Notes under the pieces: generated by a model
What the model was told of the DNA's origin: nothing
Seen by the model: the letters and a program-made list of their open reading frames with translations, nothing else
Databases searched by the model: none
Source of the DNA: Pseudomonadales bacterium
GTDB taxonomy: Bacteria; Pseudomonadota; Gammaproteobacteria; Pseudomonadales; UBA5862
Reading direction: 5' to 3'
Assembly: GCA_024234215.1 (NCBI GenBank)
Contig: JACKOQ010000001.1
Location: 827,724-891,723, forward strand
DNA: 64,000 bases
Position numbers and translations under genes: made by a program
Part shown: positions 53,613 to 62,809 of the stretch, piece by piece
How positions within the stretch are numbered: the stretch's first letter is position 1
Layout: every line of letters begins with the position of its first letter

Positions 53613-54806
53613 TCAACTGCGCGGTTTGGTCCGCTCATCGGCGGCATGGGTCTTGATCAGCCGCACCAGGCGCTCGATCAACTGATCGGCCTCGTCGGCG
53701 GTCATGATCAGTGGCGGCAACAGGCGGATCACCCGGTCGGCGGTGACGTTGACGATCACTCCCTGTGCTGCGCAGAGCGAGGGGAATTCGGCGCAGGGTT
53801 CGCTCAGTTCGATGCCGAGCAGCAAGCCTTCACCACGGATGTCGCGAACATAGTCGCAGCCGGCCAGTTCGCTGCGAAAGCCGGCCAGCAGCCGCGCACC
53901 GATCTGTGCGGCGTTGGCGGCCAGTTGCTGCTGATCGATGGTGGAGACCACTGCCCGCGCGGCGGCGGTGGCGAGTGGATTGCCGCCAAAGGTGGAACCA
54001 TGGTTACCCGGCTGGAACAGCGTGGCAGCGGCACCACCGGCAAGACAGGCGCCGATCGGCACGCCGTTGCCCAGCCCCTTGGCGGTGGTGACCACATCGG
54101 GCAGGATGCCGCGGTTCTGGTAGGCGAAGTAACTGCCGCTGCGGCCGTTGCCGGTCTGTACTTCGTCGAGCATCAGCAGCCAGCCATGCTGGTCGCAGTG
54201 CCGGCGCAGTTCGGCAAGGTAGTTGGCATCGGCCAGCTTGATTCCCGACTCACCCTGGATCGGCTCCACCAGGATGGCGACCACCTCATGGTTGTTGCGG
54301 GCGATGGTGTCGAGTGCGGCAAGGTCGTTGAACGGAGCGCGCACGAAGCCCTTCACCAGTGGCTCGAAGCCAGCCTGGATCGCCCGGTTGCCCGAGGCGC
54401 TCAGCGTGGCCAGTGTGCGGCCATGAAAGGCGCCCTCCATCACCACGATGGCGGGGTTGTCGATGCCGCGCCGATGGCCATGCAGGCGTGCCAGCTTGAT
54501 GGCCGCCTCGTTGGCTTCGGCGCCGGAGTTGCAGAAAAAGACCGTGTCGAGACCAGAGACCTTGCAGAGCAGCTCGGCCAGTCGCTCCTGGTTGGGAATC
54601 TGGAACAGATTGGAGACATGCAGCAGTTTTTCGGCCTGCAGGCGAATGGCCTGGGTGACGGCCGGATGGGCATGGCCCAGACCGCAGACGGCGATGCCGC
54701 TCAGGGCATCGAGATAGCGACGGCCCTGGCTGTCATAGAGCCAGATGCCCTCCCCGTGGGTGAACTCCACGGGGAGGCGGCGGTAGGTGTTCATCACGTT
54801 GTGCAT
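53613..54806 (-). CDS. argD: acetylornithine aminotransferase (first copy)
   Basis: A 397-residue class III aminotransferase for arginine (and possibly lysine) synthesis. It has FCNSGAEANEAAIKLAR for the cofactor phosphate, GAFHGRTLATLSASG, LDEVQTGNGRSG with the cofactor Asp, and TTAKGLGNGVPIGA with the Schiff-base lysine. The start is uncertain: ATG 54806 gives MHNVMNTYRR, and ATG 54794 is also possible. argF follows after 26 bases. It is one of two argD-like genes in the window; genomic partnership with argF makes this the likely biosynthetic copy. Confidence 0.92.
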   Translation of the reverse strand: MHNVMNTYRRLPVEFTHGEGIWLYDSQGRRYLDALSGIAVCGLGHAHPAVTQAIRLQAEKLLHVSNLFQIPNQERLAELLCKVSGLDTVFFCNSGAEANEAAIKLARLHGHRRGIDNPAIVVMEGAFHGRTLATLSASGNRAIQAGFEPLVKGFVRAPFNDLAALDTIARNNHEVVAILVEPIQGESGIKLADANYLAELRRHCDQHGWLLMLDEVQTGNGRSGSYFAYQNRGILPDVVTTAKGLGNGVPIGACLAGGAAATLFQPGNHGSTFGGNPLATAAARAVVSTIDQQQLAANAAQIGARLLAGFRSELAGCDYVRDIRGEGLLLGIELSEPCAEFPSLCAAQGVIVNVTADRVIRLLPPLIMTADEADQLIERLVRLIKTHAADERTKPRS

Positions 54807-55000
54807 CTGTCGTTCGATCCGAAAACGGCCCTCGGAAAAAAAGAGAAGGCAGCCACGGCCGCCTTGCATCGATTCGCGATAGTAGTGATTCCATGCCGGC
54901 TTGGCAACGAATCGGGCCGGATCGGCAGGGCGTGGGCATGCGGATGTCATCGTGCTGTTCCAGGCAGTAGAATCGGCCAGAGCATCATCAGGGCACTGCA

Positions 55001-56578
55001 ATGAATCCGGTCGAGCGAGCGCTGTTCATCAGTCGCATCGAAGCGCTGTGCGAGGAGATGGGGTCGGTGCTGCGGCGGGCGGCCTTTTCACCCAACATCA
55101 AGGATCGGCTCGACTTCTCCTGCGCACTCTTCGATCACGAGGGCAAGCTGGCGGCCCAGGCGGCCCACATTCCGGTCCATCTCGGCAGCATGGCCCATGC
55201 GATGGCCGATGTCGTTGCCGGCATCGACTGGCAGCCCGGTTCGATGGTGATGCTGAACGACCCCTATCTGGGCGGTACCCACCTGCCCGATGTCACGCTG
55301 ATTGCGCCGCTGTTCTGTCCCAGCGGCAGTTGCCAGAGCCGTCTGGTCGGTTTTGTCGCCAACCGGGCCCACCATGCCCACATCGGTGCGGCCTCCGCCG
55401 GTTCGATGCCGCTGTCGCGGACACTGGCACAGGAGGGGGTGGTGATTCCGCCGACCCGGGTGATCGCCAATGGACGCTGGCTGCCGGCTGGCCTCGAACT
55501 GATCCGTTCGATCGATGCCGGGCGAGCCTCCGCGGCCACCGACCCTGCACTCTTCGGTGACTTTGCCGCCCAGGTCAGCGCCAACCGCGCCGGCGCCGAG
55601 CGTGCCGCGGAGCTGCTGAGCGCCCTCGGACCCAGTGGTTTCTCCAGCGCGCTGAATGAGGTCAACGACTATGCCGGCCGGCTGGCCGACAGTGCGCTGG
55701 CGGCCATTCCCCAAGGTGAATACCACCACATCGACTGGCTGGATGACGATGGCCAGGGGCAGCGGCGGATTCCGCTCGAGGTGCGGTTGCAGGTGGAGCC
55801 GGGGCGCATCGAGGTCGATTTCAGTGGCAGCGCCAGTCAGGTCGAGGGCAACATCAACTGCCCACTGTCGGTGGCCGCAGCGGCGGTCTACTATGTCTTT
55901 CGCTGCCTGATGCCGGCGCAGACGCCCAACTGTGCGGGTGCCTTTCGCAGCATCATGCTGCATGCGCCGCCCGGCTCGCTGCTCAATGCCCGCCCGCCGG
56001 CGGCCGTGGCGGCCGGCAATGTCGAGACCTCGACCCGGGTGGTCGACCTGCTGCTGGGGGCGCTGGCCCAGGCAGTGCCGGGGCGGATTCCCGCCGCCAG
56101 CCACGGCAGCATGAACAATGTCGCCATGGGCAGTCGCGGCGACATCGGTGCCGCCTGGGACTATTACGAAACCATCGGTGGCGGCATGGGCGGCAGTCCG
56201 CTGGCGGCCGGGCTCTCGGCGGTGCAGACACACATGACCAACACCCTCAACACGCCGGTGGAGAGTCTGGAGCGGCACTTCCCGCTGCGGATCAGCCGCT
56301 ATGCGGTGCGGCGCGGCTCGGGTGGCGCCGGTCTGCACCGGGGCGGCGATGGCCTGATCCGGGAGTTTCTGCTGCTGCAACCGACCGAGGTGACGCTGCT
56401 GACCGAGCGGCGTACGCTGCAACCTTGGGGGTTGGCCGGTGGCGAGCCGGGTGCCGCCGGCCGCAATCTGCTGAATGGCCAGCCGCTGCCGGCCAAGTGC
56501 CAGTTCGTCGCCCAGGCCGGAGATCGGCTGGCCGTGATGACGCCGGGAGGTGGCGGCTGGGGTCTGGCCGAAGTTTGA
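55001..56578 (+). CDS. hydantoinase B/oxoprolinase family protein
   Basis: A 525-residue HyuB-like subunit. It begins EALCEEMGSVLRRAAFSPNIKDRLDFSCALFD over residues 14-45, with MLNDPYLGGTHLPDVTLI near 85 and the C-terminal VMTPGGGGWG, all family marks. HyuB normally works with the ATP-binding HyuA, opening hydantoins, oxoproline or carboxylating ketones. No hyuA gene lies in the window, so it may be an orphan or its partner is elsewhere. The ATG at 55001 is divergent from argD. The reaction cannot be fixed from the sequence. Confidence 0.88.
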   Translation: MNPVERALFISRIEALCEEMGSVLRRAAFSPNIKDRLDFSCALFDHEGKLAAQAAHIPVHLGSMAHAMADVVAGIDWQPGSMVMLNDPYLGGTHLPDVTLIAPLFCPSGSCQSRLVGFVANRAHHAHIGAASAGSMPLSRTLAQEGVVIPPTRVIANGRWLPAGLELIRSIDAGRASAATDPALFGDFAAQVSANRAGAERAAELLSALGPSGFSSALNEVNDYAGRLADSALAAIPQGEYHHIDWLDDDGQGQRRIPLEVRLQVEPGRIEVDFSGSASQVEGNINCPLSVAAAAVYYVFRCLMPAQTPNCAGAFRSIMLHAPPGSLLNARPPAAVAAGNVETSTRVVDLLLGALAQAVPGRIPAASHGSMNNVAMGSRGDIGAAWDYYETIGGGMGGSPLAAGLSAVQTHMTNTLNTPVESLERHFPLRISRYAVRRGSGGAGLHRGGDGLIREFLLLQPTEVTLLTERRTLQPWGLAGGEPGAAGRNLLNGQPLPAKCQFVAQAGDRLAVMTPGGGGWGLAEV

Positions 56579-56654
56579 GTGGCGTGCGCGCGCAACCGGA
56601 TGAGTGGCTGGTGTTTGTCGAATCGATGATCCATAACAACAACGAGGTGATGAG

Positions 56655-58679
56655 ATGAGTTCCTATGACCACCTGCTGGCACCGCTCGATCTGGGCTTTG
56701 TCCGGCTGAAGAACCGGGTACTGATGGGATCGATGCACACCGGGCTCGAGGAGCATCCCGACGGTTTTCGCAGAATGGCTGCCTTTTATGGCGAACGGGC
56801 GCGCGGTGAGGTGGGATTGATCGTCACCGGTGGCATTGCACCGCACATCAGCAGTGTCGGGCCGCGTGGCGCCAAGCTGACCACCGAGGAGGAGGCGCAG
56901 CGCCACCAGATCATCACCGAGGCGGTGCACCGCGAGGGTGGCCTGATCTGCATGCAGATCCTGCACACCGGGCGCTATGCGCACCATCCCGGGTTGATCG
57001 CCCCTTCGCCGATCCGGGCGCCGATCAGCCAGTTTTCCCCACGGCAGGTCAGCAGCGAAGAGATCGAGGAGCAGATCGAGGCGTTCGTCCACACCGCGGC
57101 GCTGGCCCGTCATGCCGGCTACGATGGCGTGGAGGTGATGGGCTCCGAGGGCTACTTCATCAACCAGTTTCTGGCAGCGCACACCAACCAGCGCAGCGAC
57201 GAGTGGGGTGGCAGCTTCGAGCGGCGCAGCCGGCTGCCGATCGAGATCATCCGGCGCATGCGCCAACGGGTGGGGCCGGACTTCATCATCATCTACCGGC
57301 TGTCGATCCTCGATCTGATCGAACGGGGCAGCAGTTGGGAAGAGGTGGTGCAGCTCGCCAGGGCGATCGAGGCGGCCGGGGTCACGCTGATCAACAGCGG
57401 CATTGGCTGGCACGAAGCGCGCATTCCGACCATCGCCACCATGGTGCCGCGCGCCGCCTTCACCTGGGCGACGGCGAAGCTGAAGGGTGAGGTGAAGGTG
57501 CCGCTGGTCACCTCCAACCGCATCAACACCCCCGAAGTGGCCGAGGCGGTGCTGGCGCGCGGTGATGCCGACATGGTGTCGATGGCGCGCCCCTTTCTGG
57601 CCGACAGCGACTTCGTCAGGAAGGCGCGGCTGGGACGGTCGGACGAGATCAACACCTGCATCGCCTGCAACCAGGCCTGTCTCGACCACACCTTCACCGG
57701 ACGGCTCAACAGCTGTCTGGTCAATCCGCGCGCCTGTGCCGAGACCGAGTTCGACTATCGACCGACCAGCACGCCGAAGCGGGTCGCGGTGGTGGGTGCG
57801 GGCCCCGCTGGCCTGGCCTTTGCCACCACCGCGGCCGAGCGTGGCCACCGGGTGACGCTGTTCGAGGCGGCGGATCGCATCGGCGGCCAGTTCAATCTGG
57901 CCCGACGGATTCCGGGCAAGGAGGAGTTCAGCGAAACGCTGCGCTACTTCGGCCGCCGCATCGAGCTGACCGGCGTCGACCTGAGGCTCAACCACCGAGC
58001 GCAGGCGAGCGAATTGATCGATGGCGGTTATGACCTGGTGCTGCTGGCCAGCGGCATTCAGCCACGCACGCCGGAGATCCCCGGCATCGACCATCCCAAG
58101 GTGGTCGGTTACATCGATGCCATTCGTGAGCCGCAACGGATCGGTCAGCGGGTGGCGATCATCGGCGCCGGCGGCATCGGCTTCGATGTCGCCGAGCTGC
58201 TGGTTCATCAGGGGGCTTCGAGCAGTCTCGATCCGCTGCTGTTTGCCGCCGAGTGGGGCATCGACACCCAATTGAAGGCACGCGGCGCGGTGGCGGGCAT
58301 CGAGCCGCGCTTTGCCCCGGCGGCACGGGAGGTGGTGCTGCTGCAGCGCAAGGCGGACCGTTTTGGTTCCACGCTGGGCAAAACCACCGGCTGGATCCAT
58401 CGCATCAATCTGGAGAAGCGCGGCGTGCGGATGATCGCCGGTGTCGCCTATCGCCAGATCGATGATGCCGGGCTGCACATCGAGGTGAACGGCGAGCCGA
58501 GGCTGCTCGATGTCGACCATGTCGTCCTCTGCGCCGGGCAGGAGCCACTGTGCAGCCTGCAACAGCCGCTGGAGCAGGCTGGCATCAGGGTTCAGCTGAT
58601 CGGCGGCGCCAAGCTGGCGGTGGAGCTCGATGCCAAGCGGGCGATTGATGAGGGTTGCCGGCTGGCGGCTGCGCTGTGA
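56655..58679 (+). CDS. fadH: 2,4-dienoyl-CoA reductase-like NADPH:flavin oxidoreductase
   Basis: A 674-residue three-domain enzyme. The N-terminal FMN barrel of old-yellow-enzyme type has LKNRVLMGSMHTGLEE, GVEVMGSEGYFINQFLAAHTNQRSDEWGG split over about residues 157-183 with the active-site Tyr-His region, and an iron-sulfur site C-x2-C-x3-C then C (CIACNQAC, NSCLVNP) near 335. The C-terminal FAD/NADPH domains have VAVVGAGPAGLAFA and VAIIGAGGIGFDVAE. The length and order match FadH, which reduces 2,4-dienoyl-CoA in unsaturated fatty acid breakdown. It stands after the HyuB gene with a 76-base gap. Confidence 0.9.
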   Translation: MSSYDHLLAPLDLGFVRLKNRVLMGSMHTGLEEHPDGFRRMAAFYGERARGEVGLIVTGGIAPHISSVGPRGAKLTTEEEAQRHQIITEAVHREGGLICMQILHTGRYAHHPGLIAPSPIRAPISQFSPRQVSSEEIEEQIEAFVHTAALARHAGYDGVEVMGSEGYFINQFLAAHTNQRSDEWGGSFERRSRLPIEIIRRMRQRVGPDFIIIYRLSILDLIERGSSWEEVVQLARAIEAAGVTLINSGIGWHEARIPTIATMVPRAAFTWATAKLKGEVKVPLVTSNRINTPEVAEAVLARGDADMVSMARPFLADSDFVRKARLGRSDEINTCIACNQACLDHTFTGRLNSCLVNPRACAETEFDYRPTSTPKRVAVVGAGPAGLAFATTAAERGHRVTLFEAADRIGGQFNLARRIPGKEEFSETLRYFGRRIELTGVDLRLNHRAQASELIDGGYDLVLLASGIQPRTPEIPGIDHPKVVGYIDAIREPQRIGQRVAIIGAGGIGFDVAELLVHQGASSSLDPLLFAAEWGIDTQLKARGAVAGIEPRFAPAAREVVLLQRKADRFGSTLGKTTGWIHRINLEKRGVRMIAGVAYRQIDDAGLHIEVNGEPRLLDVDHVVLCAGQEPLCSLQQPLEQAGIRVQLIGGAKLAVELDAKRAIDEGCRLAAAL

Positions 58680-58706
58680 ACGCTGGGTGACACCGGGCAG
58701 CGCAGC

Positions 58707-59732
58707 TCACTGGCCGCTGTCGCTGCCATCGTTGGCCAGGATGCGCCTGAGGTTCTGCCACCGGGAGGGTGCCATCACGCCGGCCGCGATGGCTGTCGTC
58801 AGCGCGCAGTCGGGCTCCTGCTGATGCTGGCAGTCGCGAAAGCGGCATCGCCCCAGCAGTGGGCGCAGTTCGCGGAAGCCCGCCCACACCGCATCCGGCG
58901 ACAAATGCCACAGCCCGAACTCGCGCACACCCGGCGAGTCGATCAGATCGCCGCCCTGTGGCAGATGGTAAAGCTGGGCCGTGGTGGTGGTGTGACGGCC
59001 GCGCAGGTTGGCTGCGGAGATCGCGCCGAGGGCAATCTCTGCTTCGGGCAACAGTGCCTTCAGCAGCGAGGATTTGCCGACGCCGGACTGGCCGACCAGG
59101 ATCGCGGTTCGCCGCTGCAACCGCTCGGTCAGTGCCGCCATGCCGCTGTGGTCGTGGCAGGAGGTTTCGAGGGTGGGATAACCGAGGCCGCGGTAGAGTT
59201 CGAGCAGTGCCCTCACCGAGTCGGCGTCGGCGGCCGGCAGTGAGGTGAGCAGGTCCCACTTGTTGAGAACCAGCATCGCATCGATGCCAATCTGCTCCAC
59301 CGCGACCAGATAGCGGTCGAGCAGAATCTCGATCGGCGCCGGTTGCGGTGCCAGCACGATGACCACCAGATCGAGGTTGGCGGCGATCGGTCGCAGGCCG
59401 CCGTGGCTGCTGGGGCGTGCCAGCAGCGCGCTGCGGGGCAGCAGGGCGGTGATCACCCCTTCTCCCGCGATGCCGGTGCGGCGCCAGACCACCCGGTCTC
59501 CCACCGCGATCGGCTCGATGTTGGCGCGCTGGTGGCACTGCACCCGCAGCGGGTGGCCATCCGCGTCGCGGCTTTCGACCTCGAGCAGTGCACCACGGTG
59601 CACCATCACCAGGCCGATCTGCTCATCGCCCTGGCTGGCCAGCGCCTCGTCCACGGTCTGCCGCCGAATCCGGTCACCCTGGTGACGGTCGATGCGGCGG
59701 CGTTGCTGCTGGGTCAGATGGCGCTTGCTCAC
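58707..59732 (-). CDS. rsgA: ribosome small-subunit-dependent GTPase RsgA
   Basis: A 341-residue circularly permuted GTPase for late 30S maturation. An N-terminal OB fold (about residues 40-110, AIGDRVVWRRTGI) is followed by the permuted G motifs: NKWD (G4) near 155, then GQSGVGKSSLL (G1) near 215 and DSPGVREFGL (G3), and a zinc site C-x5-C-x-H-x5-C in CRFRDCQHQQEPDC near 295. All parts are intact. It converges on fadH with a 27-base gap. Confidence 0.95.
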   Translation of the reverse strand: MSKRHLTQQQRRRIDRHQGDRIRRQTVDEALASQGDEQIGLVMVHRGALLEVESRDADGHPLRVQCHQRANIEPIAVGDRVVWRRTGIAGEGVITALLPRSALLARPSSHGGLRPIAANLDLVVIVLAPQPAPIEILLDRYLVAVEQIGIDAMLVLNKWDLLTSLPAADADSVRALLELYRGLGYPTLETSCHDHSGMAALTERLQRRTAILVGQSGVGKSSLLKALLPEAEIALGAISAANLRGRHTTTTAQLYHLPQGGDLIDSPGVREFGLWHLSPDAVWAGFRELRPLLGRCRFRDCQHQQEPDCALTTAIAAGVMAPSRWQNLRRILANDGSDSGQ

Positions 59733-59779
59733 GTGGTCGAGGCAGAAATCACAGGTGAGTCAAGGCGGTGAAACTCCGT

Positions 59780-60424
59780 TCAAAGCTTCAGGGTACGGCG
59801 GTTGAGCATGCGGGTCTGGAACTCCTCGGTGGAGTTGACCTGCGGGAAGGGGCTGTCGGGCACGGGGCATTCCAGGAACTCGCACAGCGGCTCCCAGCCT
59901 TGCGCGACCTCATACACCAGCAGTTGCCGGGGCGACAGGCTCGACTTCACCGTCTCGATGTGACGTTGATAGACCGCGATCGCGTGGGTCGGGTCATCCA
60001 GCCGTCCGTCAAAGGTGTTCTGCAGAATCAGTTGCCGGGTCATCGCGCGGTGAGCGGTCAGTTGTGGCGACTCGTCTGTCGAACTGGGCGCGATCAGCGT
60101 CTGATAGATGGTGCTGATGATGCTTTGGTACCACTTCTGCGGATCGCGCAGCGTCAGCACCACCTTGGCCTGCGGGAAGGCTTCGGTCAGTTCGCGCCAG
60201 AAGGCGCAGACCGGCCAGTCGACGGCGGCCTGATAGCCGTTCAGCAGCGCCTTCCAGTCGGGCAGTCGACCTTTGGCTGCCGCCTGCCACTGCGGAATGT
60301 GAGTTGGATTGTTGAACACTTCGAGCATGTGGTAGCAGGGGTTGAAACCGAGCTGCTCCAGCGCCTGCTTGAACGAGAGGGTGCCGGTACGACCGAAGCC
60401 GGCGCCAATCACCTTGATGCTCAT
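59780..60424 (-). CDS. small sulfotransferase-family protein
   Basis: A 214-residue protein of the Sulfotransfer_4 type. It starts IKVIGAGFGRTGTLSFKQAL, a P-loop-like phosphosulfate site, and has VVLTLRDPQKWYQSI for the 3'-phosphate near residue 95, then the late YEVAQGWEPLCEFL. The ATG at 60424 has GAGGA seven bases upstream; a TTG two codons earlier is rejected. These proteins occur widely in bacteria and animals, and their acceptors are mostly unknown. It is unrelated in sequence to the larger sulfotransferase at 32456 and lies between rsgA and the second argD-like gene on the same strand. Confidence 0.8.
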   Translation of the reverse strand: MSIKVIGAGFGRTGTLSFKQALEQLGFNPCYHMLEVFNNPTHIPQWQAAAKGRLPDWKALLNGYQAAVDWPVCAFWRELTEAFPQAKVVLTLRDPQKWYQSIISTIYQTLIAPSSTDESPQLTAHRAMTRQLILQNTFDGRLDDPTHAIAVYQRHIETVKSSLSPRQLLVYEVAQGWEPLCEFLECPVPDSPFPQVNSTEEFQTRMLNRRTLKL

Positions 60425-60557
60425 TATCAAATCCTCTTTGCAATATGTTGTTTTTACGATGTTATTTTTTTGATTCTCAGGCGGAGTTCAGCTTGGGCCG
60501 CCGTCGTATTCTCGGCGGTTTGTCAAAACTGCGCAAACCGGTCGCCGGGGCCATTCG

Positions 60558-61757
60558 TCAGGCGCGTTTGTGCACCAGGGTGATGGCGCTGCGCAGTCCA
60601 TCGATCATCCGGTCGATCTCGGCAGCCGTGACATTGAGCGCCGGCATGAAGCGCAGCAGTGACGGGCGTGGCGCGTTGAGCAGCAGTCCATCGGGTTCGA
60701 GCGCATCGCGCGCGGCAGTCACCACCTGCGTGCCGATCTCCTGCTTGAGTTCCAGGGCGCGCAACAGGCCGATGCCGCGCTCGCCGCCCAGATCCAGTTC
60801 GACACAGAGCTCAGTGAGCCGGGAGGAGAGGTGCGCCCCCATGGCGCGCACCTGCGGCAGAAAACCAGGCTCGAGCAGCCTCTGCACCACCGCCAGACCC
60901 ACCGCAGTCATCAGTGGATTGCCGTTGTAGGTGCCGCCCTGCTCACCATGTTCGAAGACGCAGGCAGTGCGCTTGGCCAGCAGTGCCGCCAGTGGCACGC
61001 CGCCGCCCAGCCCCTTGCCGAGGGTCATGATGTCCGGTTCGACGCCGTAGTGCTGGTAGCCGAACAGCGTTCCCAGCCGGCCGATGCCGGTCTGGACCTC
61101 ATCGAAGATCAGCAGCAGGCGGTGCTGGTCGGCCAGCTCGCGCAGCCCCTGCAGAAAGGCCGGGCTGGCGCAGTTGACACCGCCTTCGCCCTGCACCGGT
61201 TCCACCATGATGGCGACGGTGTGCGCTGTGATCAGCCGCTCCACCGATGACAGATCATTCAGCACGGCCTTGGGAAAACCGGGCACCTGGGGTGCGAACA
61301 TCGTGTCCCAGCCCGCCTTGCCGGAGGCGGACATGGTGGCCAGCGTGCGGCCATGAAAGCTGTCGAGGGTGGTGATGATCTCGTGGGCACCGCCCTTGTG
61401 CTGACGCCCCCATTTGCGGGCCAGCTTGATCGCCCCTTCGTTGGCCTCGGCACCGCTGTTGGTGAAGAAGACCTGATCGAGACAGGATTCCCGGGTCAGC
61501 AGGGCCGCCAACTGGAGGGCCGGTTCGTTGTAGAAGGCCGGGCTGGGAGTGATCAGCTGTGGTGCCTGGGCAGCGAGCGCCTCGACGATGCAGCGTGGTG
61601 AATGACCCAGCGCATTGACCGCCCAGCCTTGCACGAAGTCGAGATAGCGCCGGCCGGTGTGGTCCCACAGCCAGGAGCCCTCGCCATGGGTCATCACCAG
61701 CGGTGGCCGTGGCGTGATCTCCATCAGGTGGTCGATCGGATAATCCTTGAACTGCAT
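60558..61757 (-). CDS. acetylornithine aminotransferase-like class III aminotransferase (second copy)
   Basis: A 399-residue PLP enzyme. It has FFTNSGAEANEGAIKLAR, DSFHGRTLATMSASG, FDEVQTGIGRLG and LGKGLGGGVPLAA with the Schiff-base lysine, so the active site is complete. It is plainly homologous to the argD product at 53613 but differs through much of its length (LITPSPAFYNEPALQL for HVSNLFQIPNQERL). It may act on succinylornithine, GABA or a related omega-amine, or be a second argD. The ATG at 61757 has AGGAA eight bases upstream. It follows the epimerase gene by 16 bases, which suggests cotranscription with the sugar genes. Confidence 0.85.
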   Translation of the reverse strand: MQFKDYPIDHLMEITPRPPLVMTHGEGSWLWDHTGRRYLDFVQGWAVNALGHSPRCIVEALAAQAPQLITPSPAFYNEPALQLAALLTRESCLDQVFFTNSGAEANEGAIKLARKWGRQHKGGAHEIITTLDSFHGRTLATMSASGKAGWDTMFAPQVPGFPKAVLNDLSSVERLITAHTVAIMVEPVQGEGGVNCASPAFLQGLRELADQHRLLLIFDEVQTGIGRLGTLFGYQHYGVEPDIMTLGKGLGGGVPLAALLAKRTACVFEHGEQGGTYNGNPLMTAVGLAVVQRLLEPGFLPQVRAMGAHLSSRLTELCVELDLGGERGIGLLRALELKQEIGTQVVTAARDALEPDGLLLNAPRPSLLRFMPALNVTAAEIDRMIDGLRSAITLVHKRA

Positions 61758-61773
61758 GGTGGTGATTCCTGGG

Positions 61774-62781
61774 TCAGATCCGATAGTAGTCGCGGTACCA
61801 GCGCACGAAGCGCTCGATGCCCACCTCGATCGGAGTCTCGGGGCGGTAGCCGACATCCCGGATCAAGTCGTCGACATCGGCATAGGTGTCGGGCACGTCG
61901 CCGGGCTGCATCGGCAGCAGCCGCTTGTTCGCCTGCTTGCCGAGACACGCTTCGAGCACTTCGATGTAGCGCAGCAGTTCGACCGGCCGGTTGCTGCCGA
62001 TGTTGTAGAGGCGGTAGGGCGCCAGGCTGGTGCCGGGGTCGGGCTGATCCCCCGACCAGACCGGATTGGGCGCCGCCACCTGGTCGAGCGTGCGGATCAC
62101 CCCTTCGACGATGTCATCGATGTAGGTGAAGTCACGCCGATGGTGGCCGTGGTTGAAGACGTCGATCGGTTCGCCGGCCAAAATCGCCTTGGTGAAGATG
62201 AACAGCGCCATGTCGGGCCGGCCCCAGGGGCCATAGACCGTGAAGAAGCGCAGTCCGGTGGTCGGCAGCCGGTAGAGATGGCTGTAGGTGTGCGCCATCA
62301 GCTCGTTGGCCTTCTTGGTGGCGGCATAGAGGCTGACCGGGTGGTCGACGTTGTGATGGATCGAAAACGGCATGGCGGTGTTGGCGCCATAGACCGAACT
62401 GCTCGATGCATAGACCAGATGTTCGACCTGGTGGTGCCGGCAGCCTTCGATGATGTTCATGAAGCCGACCAGGTTGGCATCGACATAGGTGTGCGGATGG
62501 GTGATCGAGTAACGCACACCGGCCTGGGCCGCCAGATGTACCACCCGCTGCGGCGCGTGGCTGGCAAAGAGCGCATCGACCGCCGGCCGATCCTCCAGGC
62601 TGATGCGCAGGTCGGTGAAATTGGGGTGAGCGGTGAGCCGGGCCAGTCGGTCCCGCTTCAACTGGACATCGTAGTAGTCGTTGAGGTTGTCGAGGCCGAT
62701 CACCTCGTCACCGCGCTCGAGCAGCCGCAGGCTGAGTGCCGAGCCAATGAAGCCGGCACTGCCGGTCACCAGAATACGCAT
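61774..62781 (-). CDS. UDP-glucuronate/UDP-sugar 4-epimerase
   Basis: A 335-residue extended SDR. The NAD site is VTGSAGFIGSALSLRL near the start, followed by LDNLNDYYDVQLKRDRL, a mark of UDP-glucuronate 4-epimerases. The catalytic Ser/Thr and YxxxK are in ASSSSVYG and YAATKKANE, and FFTVYGPWGRPDMA binds the nucleotide sugar. It should supply galacturonate or N-acetylgalactosaminuronate for a surface glycan. The gene begins 28 bases after the stop of the adjacent dehydrogenase, a natural partner that makes the uronic acid. Confidence 0.9.
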   Translation of the reverse strand: MRILVTGSAGFIGSALSLRLLERGDEVIGLDNLNDYYDVQLKRDRLARLTAHPNFTDLRISLEDRPAVDALFASHAPQRVVHLAAQAGVRYSITHPHTYVDANLVGFMNIIEGCRHHQVEHLVYASSSSVYGANTAMPFSIHHNVDHPVSLYAATKKANELMAHTYSHLYRLPTTGLRFFTVYGPWGRPDMALFIFTKAILAGEPIDVFNHGHHRRDFTYIDDIVEGVIRTLDQVAAPNPVWSGDQPDPGTSLAPYRLYNIGSNRPVELLRYIEVLEACLGKQANKRLLPMQPGDVPDTYADVDDLIRDVGYRPETPIEVGIERFVRWYRDYYRI

Positions 62782-62809
62782 GGGGTTTTCCTGAAAAATA
62801 CTGCGAGAA

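Noticed and set aside
56292..58562. 756-codon open frame antisense to fadH
   Set aside because: It is a shadow frame of a high-GC gene: the translation has biased composition and no motif, while the plus-strand frame encodes a full-length FadH.
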